From NCBI RefSeq assembly GCF_014207985.1, contig NZ_JACHMI010000001.1, positions 12,073,001-12,137,000 of the forward strand: a stretch of 64,000 nt of DNA, in the 5' to 3' direction. A model generated the notes under the pieces. The model did not search any database. It was given only the letters and a program-made list of their open reading frames with translations, and was not told the origin of the DNA. The translations under genes and the position numbers were made by a program. Numbering within the stretch: the stretch's first letter is position 1; each line of letters starts with the position of its first letter. Shown in pieces: positions 34,122 through 43,463 of the stretch. The stretch comes from Nonomuraea rubra (GTDB lineage Bacteria; Actinomycetota; Actinomycetes; Streptosporangiales; Streptosporangiaceae).

Positions 34122-36095
34122 GTGGCCCCGGAGACCGCTGGTAACGAGACCCAGGCGCTGTCCAACCTGCTGAAGGAGAACCGCCGGTTCGAACCGCCGG
34201 CTGACCTTGCGGCGGCCGCGAACGTGACCGAAGCCGCGTACGAGGAGGCCGCGGCGGACCGCCTGGCCTTCTGGGAGCGGGCCGCCGAGCGGCTGACCTG
34301 GGCCAAGCGGTGGGACACGACGCTCGAGTGGAAGGCGCCGTTCGCCAAGTGGTTCGTGGGCGGCGAGCTCAACGTCGCCTACAACTGCGTCGACCGCCAC
34401 GTCGAGGAGGGGCGCGGCGACAAGGTCGCCTACCACTGGGAGGGCGAGCCCGAGGGCGACACCCGTACCCTCACCTACAACGACCTGAAGCGCGAGGTCG
34501 GCAAGGCCGCGAACGCCCTCCAGGAGCTGGGCGTGGGCAAGGGCGACCGGGTCGCGATCTACATGCCGATGATCCCCGAGCTGCCGATCGCGATGCTGGC
34601 CTGCGCCCGCATCGGGGCGATCCACTCGGTGGTGTTCGGCGGGTTCTCGGCCACCGCGCTGAAGAGCCGGATCGACGACGCCGACGCCAAGCTGGTCATC
34701 ACGGCCGACGGCGGCTACCGCAGGGGCAAGCCCTCGGCGCTCAAGCCGACGGTGGACGAGGCCGTCGCCGAGTGCCCGCAGGTGGAGCACGTCCTCGTCG
34801 TACGCCGTACCGGACAGGACGTCGACACGAACGGCAAGGACGTCTGGTGGCACGACCTGGTGGAGCGCCAGAGCGACCAGCACACCGCCGAGCCGCACGG
34901 CGCCGAGGACCCGCTGTACATCCTCTACACCAGCGGCACCACCGGTAAGCCCAAGGGCATCCTGCACACCACCGGCGGCTACCTGACGCAGACGGCCTGG
35001 ACCCACCACGCGGTCTTCGACCTCAAGCCCGAGACCGACATCTACTGGTGCACGGCCGACATCGGCTGGGTGACGGGCCACTCCTACATCGTGTACGGCC
35101 CCCTGGCCAACGGCGCCACCAGCGTCATCTACGAGGGCACCCCGGACACCCCGCACCGCGGCCGGTTCTGGGAGATCGTGCAGAAGTACAAGATCACGAT
35201 CCTCTACACCGCCCCGACGGCGATCCGGACGTTCATGAAGTGGGGCGACGACATCCCCGCCAAGTACGACATGTCCAGCCTGCGCATCCTCGGCTCGGTC
35301 GGCGAGCCGATCAACCCCGAGGCGTACGTCTGGTACCGCGAGCACATCGGCGGCGAGCGCTGCCCGGTCGTGGACACCTGGTGGCAGACCGAGACCGGCG
35401 CCATCATGATCAGCCCACTGCCCGGCGTGACCGCGGCCAAGCCGGGCGCCGCCATGCGCCCGCTGCCCGGCATCGTCGCCGACGTGGTGGACGACCAGGG
35501 CAACGGCGTCCAGAACGGCGGGGGCGGCTTCCTCGCGGTGCGCGAGCCGTGGCCGTCCATGCTGCGCACGATCTGGGGCGACGACCAGCGCTACATCGAC
35601 ACCTACTGGAGCCGGTTCGAGGGCATGTACTTCCCTGGCGACGGCGCCAAGAAGGACGAGGACGGCGACCTGTGGCTGCTCGGCCGCGTGGACGACGTCA
35701 TGCTGGTCTCCGGCCACAACATCTCCACCACCGAGGTGGAGAGCGCCCTGGTCAGCCACCCGAAGGTGGCCGAGGCGGCCGTGGTCGGCGCGACCGACCC
35801 GGTGACCGGCCAGGCCATCGTGTCGTTCGTGATCCTGCGCGGCACGGCGGAGGAGGGCGAGGACATCGCGGCCGAGCTGCGCAACCACGTGGCCAAGACG
35901 CTCGGCCCGATCGCCAAGCCGCGCCAGATCCTGGTGGTGCCCGAGCTGCCCAAGACCCGCTCGGGCAAGATCATGCGCCGCCTCCTGCGCGACGTGGCCG
36001 AGAACCGCAGCATCGGTGACGTCACCACGCTGGCCGACAGCACGGTGATGAACCTGATCTCGGAGAAGCTCCCCTCCGCCAAGTCGGAGGACTAG
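34122..36095 (+). CDS. acs: Acetyl-CoA synthetase
   Basis: A 657-residue AMP-forming acetate:CoA ligase. Key motifs are [11 protein letters not shown] (phosphate loop), [23 protein letters not shown], and the regulatory acetylation site [11 protein letters not shown]. It activates acetate in the cytosol. GTG 34122 follows AAGGAGCACGAG. Length and motifs match full-length Acs. In actinobacteria acs in this position (Rv3667, SCO3563) is often Crp/cAMP-linked and its Lys is acetylated by Pat. Confidence 0.97.
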   Translation: MAPETAGNETQALSNLLKENRRFEPPADLAAAANVTEAAYEEAAADRLAFWERAAERLTWAKRWDTTLEWKAPFAKWFVGGELNVAYNCVDRHVEEGRGDKVAYHWEGEPEGDTRTLTYNDLKREVGKAANALQELGVGKGDRVAIYMPMIPELPIAMLACARIGAIHSVVFGGFSATALKSRIDDADAKLVITADGGYRRGKPSALKPTVDEAVAECPQVEHVLVVRRTGQDVDTNGKDVWWHDLVERQSDQHTAEPHGAEDPLYILYTSGTTGKPKGILHTTGGYLTQTAWTHHAVFDLKPETDIYWCTADIGWVTGHSYIVYGPLANGATSVIYEGTPDTPHRGRFWEIVQKYKITILYTAPTAIRTFMKWGDDIPAKYDMSSLRILGSVGEPINPEAYVWYREHIGGERCPVVDTWWQTETGAIMISPLPGVTAAKPGAAMRPLPGIVADVVDDQGNGVQNGGGGFLAVREPWPSMLRTIWGDDQRYIDTYWSRFEGMYFPGDGAKKDEDGDLWLLGRVDDVMLVSGHNISTTEVESALVSHPKVAEAAVVGATDPVTGQAIVSFVILRGTAEEGEDIAAELRNHVAKTLGPIAKPRQILVVPELPKTRSGKIMRRLLRDVAENRSIGDVTTLADSTVMNLISEKLPSAKSED

Positions 36096-36105
36096 CAGCA
36101 CCCCC

Positions 36106-36148
36106 ATGAGGCCGCATGTCCCGGACAAATAGGGACATGCGGCCTCAT
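36106..36148 (+). terminator. acs terminator, perfect 17-bp inverted repeat
   Basis: ATGAGGCCGCATGTCCC (36106-36122) and its exact complement (36132-36148) around nine bases, ten bases after the acs stop. Confidence 0.85.
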
Positions 36149-36222
36149 ATCGGTACGCTGTATCGCAAGGTGTGCCGGGAAGTCTGGTCGGCGAGTCAGA
36201 GCGACACGTGCGTGCGACGAGC

Positions 36223-37449
36223 ATGCCGACCCGACCTAGGAGTGCCTTGCCTACCGAGAAGTGGCCCTTCCCCACCGGTGCCCGCTATGCCCGTGCCCTC
36301 GCCGAGGCCCTGCGCACGGAGACGATCGGCGGCATCATCATGCTGGCCGCCGCCGTCGCCGCCCTGCTCTGGGCGAACGTCTCCATCGACGGCTACGAGG
36401 CCATGCGCCACGCCCACATCGGTCCCATGGAGCTGTACCAGTGGGTCCAACACGGCCTGCTGACCATCTTCTTCTTCGTGGCGGGGCTGGAGGTGAAGGA
36501 GGAGTTCGTCCACGGCGAGCTGGCGAACCCGCGCAAGGCCGCCCTCCCGATCATCGCGTCCCTGGCGGGCATGGTCATGCCTGCGATCGTGTTCCTGCTG
36601 GTGAGCTGGGGGGCGGAGGACGCCGCCAGGGGGTGGGCGATCCCGACCGCCACCGACATCGCCTTCGCCCTGGCCGTGCTGGCCGTCACGGCGAGCGCGA
36701 TGCCCGCGGCGCTGCGCGCCTTCCTGCTGACCTGCGCCGTCGTGGACGACCTGGGCGCCATCGCGGTCATCGCCGTCTTCTACACCGAGAACGTGAACGT
36801 CCCCATGCTGCTGCTCGGCGCCGCCCTCGTGGCCGCGTACGGGCTGCTCCAGCGCCGCCTGGTCACCAGCCCGTGGGTGCTCGTCCCGATCGCCCTGGCC
36901 GCCTGGTACGCGGTCGAGACCAGCGGCGTGCACGCCACCGTCGCGGGCGTCGCCCTCGGCCTGATGACCAGGGTCACCACGGCGGAGCACGAGCGACGCT
37001 CCCCCGCCGAGGCCGCCGATCACTACGTTCGCCCGATTTCCGCGGGTCTGGCCGTGCCCGCGTTCGCGTTCGTGTCGGCGGGGGTGAAACTCGATGGATC
37101 AAGCCTCGGCGCTATGTTGTCCGATCGGGTAGTTCTGGGAGTGATGGCGGGACTCGTGCTCGGTAAGTTCCTCGGCGTGTTCGGCGGTGCCTGGCTGTCA
37201 GTGCGGCTCGGCCTGGCGAGACTGTCCGAGGAGCTCCACTGGCGGGACATGGCGGCGGTGTCGTTGCTGGCCGGGATCGGGTTCACGGTGTCACTGCTGA
37301 TCGGCGACCTGGCGTACGGCGGCGACCCGCAGCGCGCCGAGGCCGTCACCACCGGGATCCTCGCGGCCAGCGTCGTCGCGTCGGTCCTGGCGGCGGTGCT
37401 GCTCAACATACGGGTGCGCAAGCGTCGCGTTGCGCTGGATGATGTTTGA
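36223..37449 (+). CDS. nhaA: Na+/H+ antiporter NhaA
   Basis: A 408-residue, 12-helix antiporter. Ion-site motif VVDDLGAIAVIAVFYTE holds the adjacent Asp pair, and PTATDIAFALAVLAV the discontinuous helix IV. It exchanges sodium for protons at the membrane for pH and salt homeostasis. ATG 36223 is selected (MPTRPRSALPTEKWPF); the SD is poor and TTG 36247 is possible. Not part of the M. tuberculosis version of this block. Confidence 0.94.
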   Translation: MPTRPRSALPTEKWPFPTGARYARALAEALRTETIGGIIMLAAAVAALLWANVSIDGYEAMRHAHIGPMELYQWVQHGLLTIFFFVAGLEVKEEFVHGELANPRKAALPIIASLAGMVMPAIVFLLVSWGAEDAARGWAIPTATDIAFALAVLAVTASAMPAALRAFLLTCAVVDDLGAIAVIAVFYTENVNVPMLLLGAALVAAYGLLQRRLVTSPWVLVPIALAAWYAVETSGVHATVAGVALGLMTRVTTAEHERRSPAEAADHYVRPISAGLAVPAFAFVSAGVKLDGSSLGAMLSDRVVLGVMAGLVLGKFLGVFGGAWLSVRLGLARLSEELHWRDMAAVSLLAGIGFTVSLLIGDLAYGGDPQRAEAVTTGILAASVVASVLAAVLLNIRVRKRRVALDDV

Positions 37450-37480
37450 CACGGCCACCAGGCCTCGATAGGAGACGTTC

Positions 37481-37921
37481 ATGCCGCAGACTCCCGAGGA
37501 AGAATCCCTGGGCTCGCTGGTCGCCCAGGCGAGCAGTCACATCTCGTCCCTGATCCGCTCGGAGATCGAGCTGGCCAAGGCCGAGTTCAGGTTCGACGCC
37601 AAGCGGGTCGGCATGGCGGCCGGGTTGTTCGCCGCCGCCGCCTTCATGGCGCACCTGTGCCTGATCCTCGCCTCGTTCGCCATCGCGTACGCGCTGGCCC
37701 AGGTGATGCCCAACTGGCTCGCCTTCCTCATCGTGACCGTGGTCTACCTGCTGGCCGCGGGTCTGCTGGTGTTCATCGGGATCCGCCGGCTCAAGGGGCT
37801 GGCGGGGATGAAGCGGACGGCGCGTTCGATCAAGGATCTCAAGGAGATCGCCACGCCTGAGGAGCAGACGCTGCCGGCGCTCGATCGGGATCGCGAGCCG
37901 GTGACCCGAGATGGCGCCTGA
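37481..37921 (+). CDS. Phage holin-like membrane protein (DUF1469/Holin-X type)
   Basis: A 146-residue protein with an amphipathic N-terminus (SLGSLVAQASSHISSLIRSEIELAKAEFR) and two hydrophobic helices (AAGLFAAAAFMAHLCLILASFAIAYAL; WLAFLIVTVVYLLAAGLLVFIGI). Same family as Rv3669-type proteins; despite the name it is a chromosomal gene and its function is unknown. ATG 37481 follows AGGAG. Its end overlaps the next gene by 11 bases. Confidence 0.87.
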   Translation: MPQTPEEESLGSLVAQASSHISSLIRSEIELAKAEFRFDAKRVGMAAGLFAAAAFMAHLCLILASFAIAYALAQVMPNWLAFLIVTVVYLLAAGLLVFIGIRRLKGLAGMKRTARSIKDLKEIATPEEQTLPALDRDREPVTRDGA

Positions 37922-38831
37922 CGAGTCGGTCGTCCACATCGAGGGGCCCTGGACGCACCGCGCGGTGCACGCGGGCGGCACCCGCTTCCACGTCGTCGAG
38001 GCGGGCGAGGGGCCGCTGGTCCTGCTGCTGCACGGGTTCCCGCAGTTCTGGTGGACCTGGCGGCACCAGCTCGTGTCGCTGGCCGGGGCCGGTTACCGGG
38101 CCGTGGCGGCCGACCTGCGCGGCTACGGCGGCAGCGACAAGCCGCCGCGCGGCTACGACCTGCCCACGCTGGCCGCCGACGCGACCGGGCTGATCAGGGC
38201 GCTGGGCGAGACCGGGGCGATCGTGGTGGGCCACGACTGGGGCGGGCTGCTGGCCTGGACGATGGCCGTGCTCGACCCCAAGTGCGTGCGCCGGCTCGTG
38301 GCCGTGTCCGCCCCCCACCCGCTGCGGCTGCGCAACGCCCTGCTGACCGACCCCTTCGGGCAGCTCAAGGCCAGCCGCAGGACGTTCGGGTTCCAGCTCC
38401 CGCTGCTGCCCGAGCGCAGGCTCACCCGGCACGACGCGGCGATGGTGGGGCGGCTGCTGGAGGAGCGGGCGCGGCCGGGGTGGCCGGAGCCGGCGGAGTC
38501 GCGTACGTACCGGGAGGCGTTCCGGATCCCGACCGTGGCGCACTGCGCGCTGGAGTACCACCGCTGGTTCGGCCGCTCCCAGCTGCGGCCCGACGGACGG
38601 CGGTACGCCCGCGCCATGCGGACCGAGGTCGAGGCACCCACGCTGCACCTGCACGGGGCGCTCGACCCGAGCGTCCTGCCGCGTACGGCACAGGGTTCGA
38701 GCCGCTACGTGGCGGCACCCTATCGGTGGCGGCTGTTCGAGGGAGCCGGCCACTTCCCCCATGAGGAGATTCCCGACGTGTTCGACACCGAGCTGCTCGG
38801 CTGGCTGAACGATCCGGAGCCCGACCGATGA
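37911..38831 (+). CDS. Alpha/beta hydrolase, epoxide hydrolase EphE-like
   Basis: A 306-residue hydrolase with oxyanion motif HGFPQFWWTW, nucleophile elbow GHDWGG (Asp nucleophile, as in epoxide hydrolases and dehalogenases) and the catalytic His in GAGHFPHEE. It sits where Rv3670 (EphE) lies. The physiological epoxide is unknown. The start at 37911 overlaps the holin gene; the stop overlaps the next start by four bases. Confidence 0.9.
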   Translation: MAPDESVVHIEGPWTHRAVHAGGTRFHVVEAGEGPLVLLLHGFPQFWWTWRHQLVSLAGAGYRAVAADLRGYGGSDKPPRGYDLPTLAADATGLIRALGETGAIVVGHDWGGLLAWTMAVLDPKCVRRLVAVSAPHPLRLRNALLTDPFGQLKASRRTFGFQLPLLPERRLTRHDAAMVGRLLEERARPGWPEPAESRTYREAFRIPTVAHCALEYHRWFGRSQLRPDGRRYARAMRTEVEAPTLHLHGALDPSVLPRTAQGSSRYVAAPYRWRLFEGAGHFPHEEIPDVFDTELLGWLNDPEPDR

Positions 38832-39271
38832 GAGACCGCGATCCCGAGGGCAGGCCGCGCAACGCCCGGCCGCGCGACGCCTACGGCCGGCCGCTGCCCT
38901 ACGGGTCCACCGGGATGCCCAGGGTGCCCGACGACTACGCGCCCTCCACCGAGCAGGCGCTGGCCGACGGACGGCGGTTCCTGGAGGAGGGGCTGCCGTT
39001 CAACGCGCACGAGGTATTCGAGGGGCGGTGGAAGTGCGCTCCCGAGGAGGAGCGGGAGCTGTGGCAGGGGCTGGCGCAGATCTGCGTCGGGCTGACGCAC
39101 CTGCAGCGGGGCAACGGGCGCGGGGCGGTGACGCTGTTCAGCAGGGGGGCGGCCAAGGCGCAGTCGTACGGCGGCGCGTACGACCCCGTCGGCAAGGCGG
39201 CCTCGTCGCTGACGCAGGAGAGCGACCCGGACGAGGCCATCGCCCTGATCCTGGCCAAGCTGCCAAGCTAG
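38828..39271 (+). CDS. DUF309 protein
   Basis: A 147-residue protein. The DUF309 core is FLEEGLPFNAHEVFEGRWK...WQGLAQICVGLTHLQRGN, where the HE and W residues are conserved. The fold is helical; function unknown. Coupled to the hydrolase by an ATGA overlap. Its 3' end is tandemly duplicated. Confidence 0.88.
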   Translation: MRDRDPEGRPRNARPRDAYGRPLPYGSTGMPRVPDDYAPSTEQALADGRRFLEEGLPFNAHEVFEGRWKCAPEEERELWQGLAQICVGLTHLQRGNGRGAVTLFSRGAAKAQSYGGAYDPVGKAASSLTQESDPDEAIALILAKLPS

Positions 39272-39308
39272 CCGCGAGTCCTGGCCAAGCTGCCGGGCTA
39301 GCCGAGCG
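39249..39308. repeat. 30-bp tandem duplication spanning the DUF309 stop
   Basis: TCCTGGCCAAGCTGCC(AA/GG)GCTAGCCG starts at 39249 and 39279. Each copy holds a TAG in the DUF309 frame; the complement of the second is also the stop of the convergent tetR gene. Readthrough would add PRVLAKLPG. Confidence 0.95.
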
Positions 39309-39900
39309 CGGCGCGACCGGCGATCAGCGCCCGGGTGGCCGCCGCCGCCCGCCCGACCGCCGCCTCCAGAGCCTGCTCCCCCGTGCCGAACGTCCCCAGG
39401 TACAGCAGCCCCGCGTGCCCCTGCGCGGTGGCGATGACGGCCATCCCGAGCGCCTCGGCCGCCGCCGGGTCACCACCCGACAGGGCCGTCGCGGCGTCGT
39501 GGAAGGCCGCCTTCACCGGTCGCATGGCCCGGTCCAGCACCGGCTCCGCGGCCGGGGTGAGCGTGGCCAGCAGCGCCTCGAACAGGGCGCGGTGCCCGGC
39601 GGCGAAGCGCACGTACCCGCGCACGACCGCCACCAGCCGCTCCTCGGCGGAGTCGCCGCCGCGTTCGGCCGTCACGGCCGCGACCAGCAGCTCCCCCGTG
39701 CGCACCCCCACCTCGGCCAGCAGCTCGTCGCGGTCGGTGAAGTGCCGGTAGGGAGCGCTGACCGCGACGCCGAGCCGCCTGCTCGCCTCCGCCATCGAGA
39801 ACCCCTGCACCCCCTGCTCGGCGATCAGCTCCATCGCTGTGTCGATGAGCGCGGCACGCAGGTCGCCGTGGTGGTAGCGGTCTCGTCTGGTCGTGGGCAC
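39298..39900 (-). CDS. TetR/AcrR-family regulator
   Basis: A 200-residue repressor with the N-terminal helix-turn-helix HHGDLRAALIDTAMELIAEQG...FSMAEASRRLGVAVSAPYRHF and a TetR_C_33-like ligand domain. It follows the aldo/keto reductase by four bases on the same strand, so it is probably its autoregulated repressor acting on the site at 40870-40904. Confidence 0.92.
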   Translation of the reverse strand: MPTTRRDRYHHGDLRAALIDTAMELIAEQGVQGFSMAEASRRLGVAVSAPYRHFTDRDELLAEVGVRTGELLVAAVTAERGGDSAEERLVAVVRGYVRFAAGHRALFEALLATLTPAAEPVLDRAMRPVKAAFHDAATALSGGDPAAAEALGMAVIATAQGHAGLLYLGTFGTGEQALEAAVGRAAAATRALIAGRAALG

Positions 39901-39904
39901 CGCA

Positions 39905-40870
39905 TCAGGTTAGCGACAGCTCGTTCAGCCTGCCGATCTCGCTCTCGGTGAGCCGGAAGTCCATGGCGGCCGCCGCCTCGGCCGCCTGGCGCGGCTTGGA
40001 GGCGCCGGGGATGGCCACGACCGTGTCGCCGTACCGGTTGATGACCCAGTTGATGGCCACCTGCGAGATCGTGACGCCGTACGCCTGGCCGATCGCGCGC
40101 AGCTCGTCGATGAGCGGCCTGGTACGGGCGAGCCCCTGGGCGCTCAGCTCGCGGCGGCCGAAGAACCTGCGCATCACCGGCGCCGACCTGGCCAGCGCGG
40201 GATCGTCGTGGAAGCGGCCGGTGAGCAGCCCGCCCTCCAGCGGCGAGTACGCGATCAGCGTGACGCCCAGCCGGCGGGCGGTGTCCAGGACGCCGTCGCG
40301 CTCGACGTTCCTGTGCACCAGGTTGATCCGCACCTGGTTCGAGGCCAGCGTGATGCCCTCGGCGGCGAGCACGCGGTGGGCGAGCTCCAGCTGGCGGGCG
40401 GAGAAGTTGCTCACCCCGACCGAGCGGATCCGGCCCGCCTTCAGCAGCCCCGCCATGGCCTTGAGCTGGGCCGGGATGCTCGACAGCGAGCCGGTGGGCA
40501 TGTGGATCTGGTGCAGGTCCACGGGGAAGCCGCCGAGGTGGCGCAGGCGGTCGCCGATCGTCCTGGTGATGCTGGCCGCCGTACGGCCCAGCGGCGCCCA
40601 CTTCGTGGCCACCGTCACCTCGCCGGGCGTGATGCCGCACGACTTCAGCGCCGTGGCCAGCATCCGCTCCGAGTGGCCGTTGCCGTACATCTCGGCCGTG
40701 TCGAACCAGTTGACGCCGCCGTCGAGCGCCGCCCGTACGACGGAGGTGGCCGTGTCCTGGCCAATGGGCCTGACCATCCAGCGTGTCACGTTCGCGGTGC
40801 CGGCGAACTGCATGCAACCCAGGCCGATGGGGGTGATCTCGATGCCGGTCTTCCCGAGCGTTCTGAGCAT
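39905..40870 (-). CDS. Aldo/keto reductase
   Basis: A 321-residue NADPH-dependent reductase with the catalytic tetrad visible: Asp and Tyr in DTAEMYGNGHSER, Lys in VATKWAPL, His in LHQIHMP. The cofactor loop is IPGASKPRQAAEAA. Substrate unknown. ATG 40870 lacks an SD; the transcript may be nearly leaderless because operator half-sites abut the ATG. The frame extends to 40903 but homologues start at MLRTLGKTG. Confidence 0.92.
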   Translation of the reverse strand: MLRTLGKTGIEITPIGLGCMQFAGTANVTRWMVRPIGQDTATSVVRAALDGGVNWFDTAEMYGNGHSERMLATALKSCGITPGEVTVATKWAPLGRTAASITRTIGDRLRHLGGFPVDLHQIHMPTGSLSSIPAQLKAMAGLLKAGRIRSVGVSNFSARQLELAHRVLAAEGITLASNQVRINLVHRNVERDGVLDTARRLGVTLIAYSPLEGGLLTGRFHDDPALARSAPVMRRFFGRRELSAQGLARTRPLIDELRAIGQAYGVTISQVAINWVINRYGDTVVAIPGASKPRQAAEAAAAMDFRLTESEIGRLNELSLT

Positions 40871-40904
40871 GTGATGTGCTTTCACATTGTGAGAAGCTAT
40901 CACA
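40870..40904. promoter_or_regulatory. Two tandem TGTGA-N7-TCACA palindromes
   Basis: TGTGATGTGCTTTCACA (40870-40886) and TGTGAGAAGCTATCACA (40888-40904) with one base between. Their centre also forms TCACATTGTGA. They directly abut the reductase start, so they are the likely TetR operator. The seven-base spacer differs from the Crp consensus of six. Confidence 0.8.
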
Positions 40905-40944
40905 TTCAGGCGTGCGAGAGAAGGAGCCCTCTCGGCTCAGGACG

Positions 40945-42135
40945 TCAGTCGCACTCCTGAGTGCTGGCCGGCGTGGTGTCGTTGCGGCCCGCGGAGGCGT
41001 CCGGCTCGACCTCCTCGGCCGTCAGCACGTAACCGGTCTGCTCCTCGTTGATCGCGGCGGCGAAGATCACGCCGTAGACCTGGCCGTCGACCGTGAGCAG
41101 CGGCCCGCCGGAGTTGCCCGGCAGCACCTGGCCCCGGATCGCGTACACCTTCCGCCTGACCGTGTTCTCGCGGTAGATGTCGGGGCCCTCGGCCTCGAGC
41201 TGGCCGCCGATCCTGGCCGGCTCGGCGGTGAAGCCCTTGCCCTTCGGGAAGCCGGCGATGATCGCGTTGTCGCCGCGGCCGCCGTCGCCGTCGAAGGCGA
41301 GCTGCGGCAGGTCGAGCCCCGGCACGTAGAGCACCGCGATGTCGCGGCGCGGGTTGTAGCGCACGACCGTGGCCGCGTGCCGGTCGCCGTTGTAGTCGAT
41401 CACCTGGAGGTCGCGGGTGACGCCGGCGACCACGTGCGCGTTGGTCATGATCCGGCCGCGCGAGTAGACGAAGCCGGTGCCCTCGATGTGCTTGTTGCAG
41501 CTCTCGGCGTTGCCCTGGACCTTCACGATCGCCTGGCGGGCCCGGCCCAGCTTGGCGCCCTGCAGCACGCTCTGGTCGGGCGGCTGCACGTCGATCAGCG
41601 TGCCCGCGCCTATCGCGTCGAAGACGGGCGGGAACTCCGAGCGGTCGATGAACTTCTTGAACGGCTGCTGCCAGTTGCGCGCCGCCTGCGGGATCGCGTC
41701 GTCGACCGTGGTGAGCAGCGCGGAGTTCTTCACCTGGTCGACGAGCGGGGTGAACGCGGTGGAGACGATCAGCGAGCCGATCAGCCAGGCGATGACCAGC
41801 ACCGACAGCGCGCTGGCGAACGTGCCGCCGATCGCGTCGGCCATCTTGGCCGGCTCCCACGTGACGTGGCTGCGCACGACGGCGCCGAGCGTCGAGGAGG
41901 CGAACTGCCCGATGGTGGCCGACAGGAACACGATCACGATGGCCAGCAGCGCCTGCGGCGTGTCACCGTCGACGACCGCCTTGGAGATGGGGGGCGCGAT
42001 GAAGACGCCCAGCACGGCACCGCCCACGAACCCCACGAAGCTCATCGCCCCGATGATGAAACCCTGCCGGTAACCCGAGACGCCGAAGGCGATCACGAGG
42101 CCGATCAAGATGAGGTCAAGCAGATCACCGCGCAC
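40945..42135 (-). CDS. marP: MarP-family membrane serine protease
   Basis: A 396-residue protein: four N-terminal membrane helices of the colicin V production type (residues 1-130) followed by a periplasmic chymotrypsin-like protease with the triad His234 (TNAHVVAG), Asp265 (RRDIAVL) and Ser342 (GNSGGPL). In M. tuberculosis MarP (Rv3671c; H235, D264, S343) is needed for acid resistance and cleaves the peptidoglycan hydrolase RipA. Two periplasmic cysteines are visible (ESCNK and the C-terminal QECD). GTG 42135 is the start. Confidence 0.94.
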   Translation of the reverse strand: MRGDLLDLILIGLVIAFGVSGYRQGFIIGAMSFVGFVGGAVLGVFIAPPISKAVVDGDTPQALLAIVIVFLSATIGQFASSTLGAVVRSHVTWEPAKMADAIGGTFASALSVLVIAWLIGSLIVSTAFTPLVDQVKNSALLTTVDDAIPQAARNWQQPFKKFIDRSEFPPVFDAIGAGTLIDVQPPDQSVLQGAKLGRARQAIVKVQGNAESCNKHIEGTGFVYSRGRIMTNAHVVAGVTRDLQVIDYNGDRHAATVVRYNPRRDIAVLYVPGLDLPQLAFDGDGGRGDNAIIAGFPKGKGFTAEPARIGGQLEAEGPDIYRENTVRRKVYAIRGQVLPGNSGGPLLTVDGQVYGVIFAAAINEEQTGYVLTAEEVEPDASAGRNDTTPASTQECD

Positions 42136-42166
42136 GCTTCAAAGGTAACCAGCGATACGGTCAAGT

Positions 42167-42730
42167 GTGCACGTCTTCGATCAGGACGGCGTCACTCACC
42201 TGGCTATCTTGAGCGGTATGCCGCCGGACGAGGGAACAGTGCGCGATCTCATCCAGGCTGCGCTGCGCGACACCGATCCTGACGGGCCTCTGCGCTGGCA
42301 CGTGATCTCGTTGCTGCGCCAGCGGGGTGACCTGGAGTCGTTCATCGAGGCCAGGCGGTTGTGCGCCGCCGACACCGTGGCCGAGCGGCTGCTCGGCGTG
42401 GACATCATGGGGATGTTGCGGCCGTTCGTGGACCGTACGCTGCCGGTGCTGCGTTACCTGGCGGCCAGCGAGGACGACGCCATGGTGCTGTACTCGGTGC
42501 TGATCGCGTTCGGTCATCTGGCGGACCCGCGGTCGCTGCCGTCCGTGATCGACCTGGCCGGTCACCTCGACCCGCGGGTCAGGTACGGGGCCGCGTACGC
42601 GCTGCAGCACGTACTCGGGGATCCGCCCGACCGGGCGGGCCTGGAGACGCTGCGCACGCTGGCGGCCGACAGCGACGCCGACGTGGCCGGCTGGGCCTCG
42701 CTCGGGGTCGCGTTGCGATCCGCCCACTGA
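42167..42730 (+). CDS. HEAT-repeat protein
   Basis: A 187-residue helical repeat protein; repeats such as LPVLRYLAASEDDAMVLYSVLIAFGHLAD and LPSVIDLAGHLDPRVRYGAAYALQHV are typical HEAT units. It is likely a protein-binding scaffold of unknown partner. GTG 42167 begins 31 bases from the divergent marP start; ATG 42218 (MPPDEGTVRDLIQ) is an alternative with a weak SD. Confidence 0.78.
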   Translation: MHVFDQDGVTHLAILSGMPPDEGTVRDLIQAALRDTDPDGPLRWHVISLLRQRGDLESFIEARRLCAADTVAERLLGVDIMGMLRPFVDRTLPVLRYLAASEDDAMVLYSVLIAFGHLADPRSLPSVIDLAGHLDPRVRYGAAYALQHVLGDPPDRAGLETLRTLAADSDADVAGWASLGVALRSAH

Positions 42731-42787
42731 CCCCGTCAGCCGGTACGCGCCGCGATCCGCCCACTGACCCGGTCAGCCGGTACGCGC
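42715..42787. repeat. 37-bp tandem duplication at a convergent gene junction
   Basis: GCGATCCGCCCACTGACCC(C/G)GTCAGCCGGTACGCGC occurs at 42715 and 42752. The unit contains the stop codon of the HEAT gene and, on the other strand, that of the Nudix gene, so both stops exist twice. Confidence 0.95.
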
Positions 42788-43423
42788 GGCGAGCCGCACC
42801 ACGTCGGGCGGCAGGTCCTCCATGCGCGTGGGGTCCCACGGCTGTTCGAGGCCGCCCTCGCGGAGCACGGTGTCCAGGATGATCGCGGTGAACCCCCACA
42901 CCAGCATCCCGCGCACCCGGAACGCCGGCCCCGCCGTGCCGCGCGGATGCCGCAACATCACCCGGTTGCCCGGATCGACCAGCTCGGCGATCGGCACCCG
43001 CTCGACCGAGTCGACCTCGTCGGGCGAGGCCGCGTGCACCGCGGACGGCTCGCGCCACCAGGCGATCACCGGGGTGACGCGGTTGTCGCTGTAGGTCAGG
43101 TAGAGCTCGGGCATCGTGCACAACACGTGCACCCCGCGCGGGTCGGCCCCGGTCTCCTCCTCGGCCTCCCGCAGCGCCGCCTCGATGGGCCCGGCGTCCT
43201 CGGGGTCCACGCCGCCGCCGGGGAAGGCCGGCTGGCCCGCGTGCCTGCGCCCGCGGGTGCTGCGCTGGATGAGCAGCACGTCGGGGCCGTGCTGCCCCTC
43301 GCCGAACAGCAGCAGCACCGCCGCCTTCCGCCCGCGCCCGTCGGGTGGCCGGAGGGGTACGGGAACTCGGGTCCGCTGCGCTTGCGCCGCCAGTCTCTCC
43401 AGCCAGTCGGGCACTTGGGTCAC
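42773..43423 (-). CDS. CoA pyrophosphatase-type Nudix hydrolase
   Basis: A 216-residue Nudix protein like Rv3672c and NudL. The Nudix box reads FPGGGVDPEDAGPIEAALRE-AEEETGA, preceded by the UPF0035 motif LLIQRSTRGRRHAGQPAFPGG. Such enzymes cleave CoA to phosphopantetheine and 3',5'-ADP. The gene lies 40 bases downstream of nth on the same strand. Confidence 0.9.
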   Translation of the reverse strand: MTQVPDWLERLAAQAQRTRVPVPLRPPDGRGRKAAVLLLFGEGQHGPDVLLIQRSTRGRRHAGQPAFPGGGVDPEDAGPIEAALREAEEETGADPRGVHVLCTMPELYLTYSDNRVTPVIAWWREPSAVHAASPDEVDSVERVPIAELVDPGNRVMLRHPRGTAGPAFRVRGMLVWGFTAIILDTVLREGGLEQPWDPTRMEDLPPDVVRLAARTG

Positions 43424-43463
43424 GCATCCTCCAACACGCCGCGGTGCGAATGACTTCCCCGCA

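Noticed and set aside
34041..36275. Long open frame antisense to acs (744 codons)
   Set aside because: The translation is a His/Val/Arg/Gly-rich shadow of the acs codon bias, without motifs or SD; acs on the plus strand is certain.
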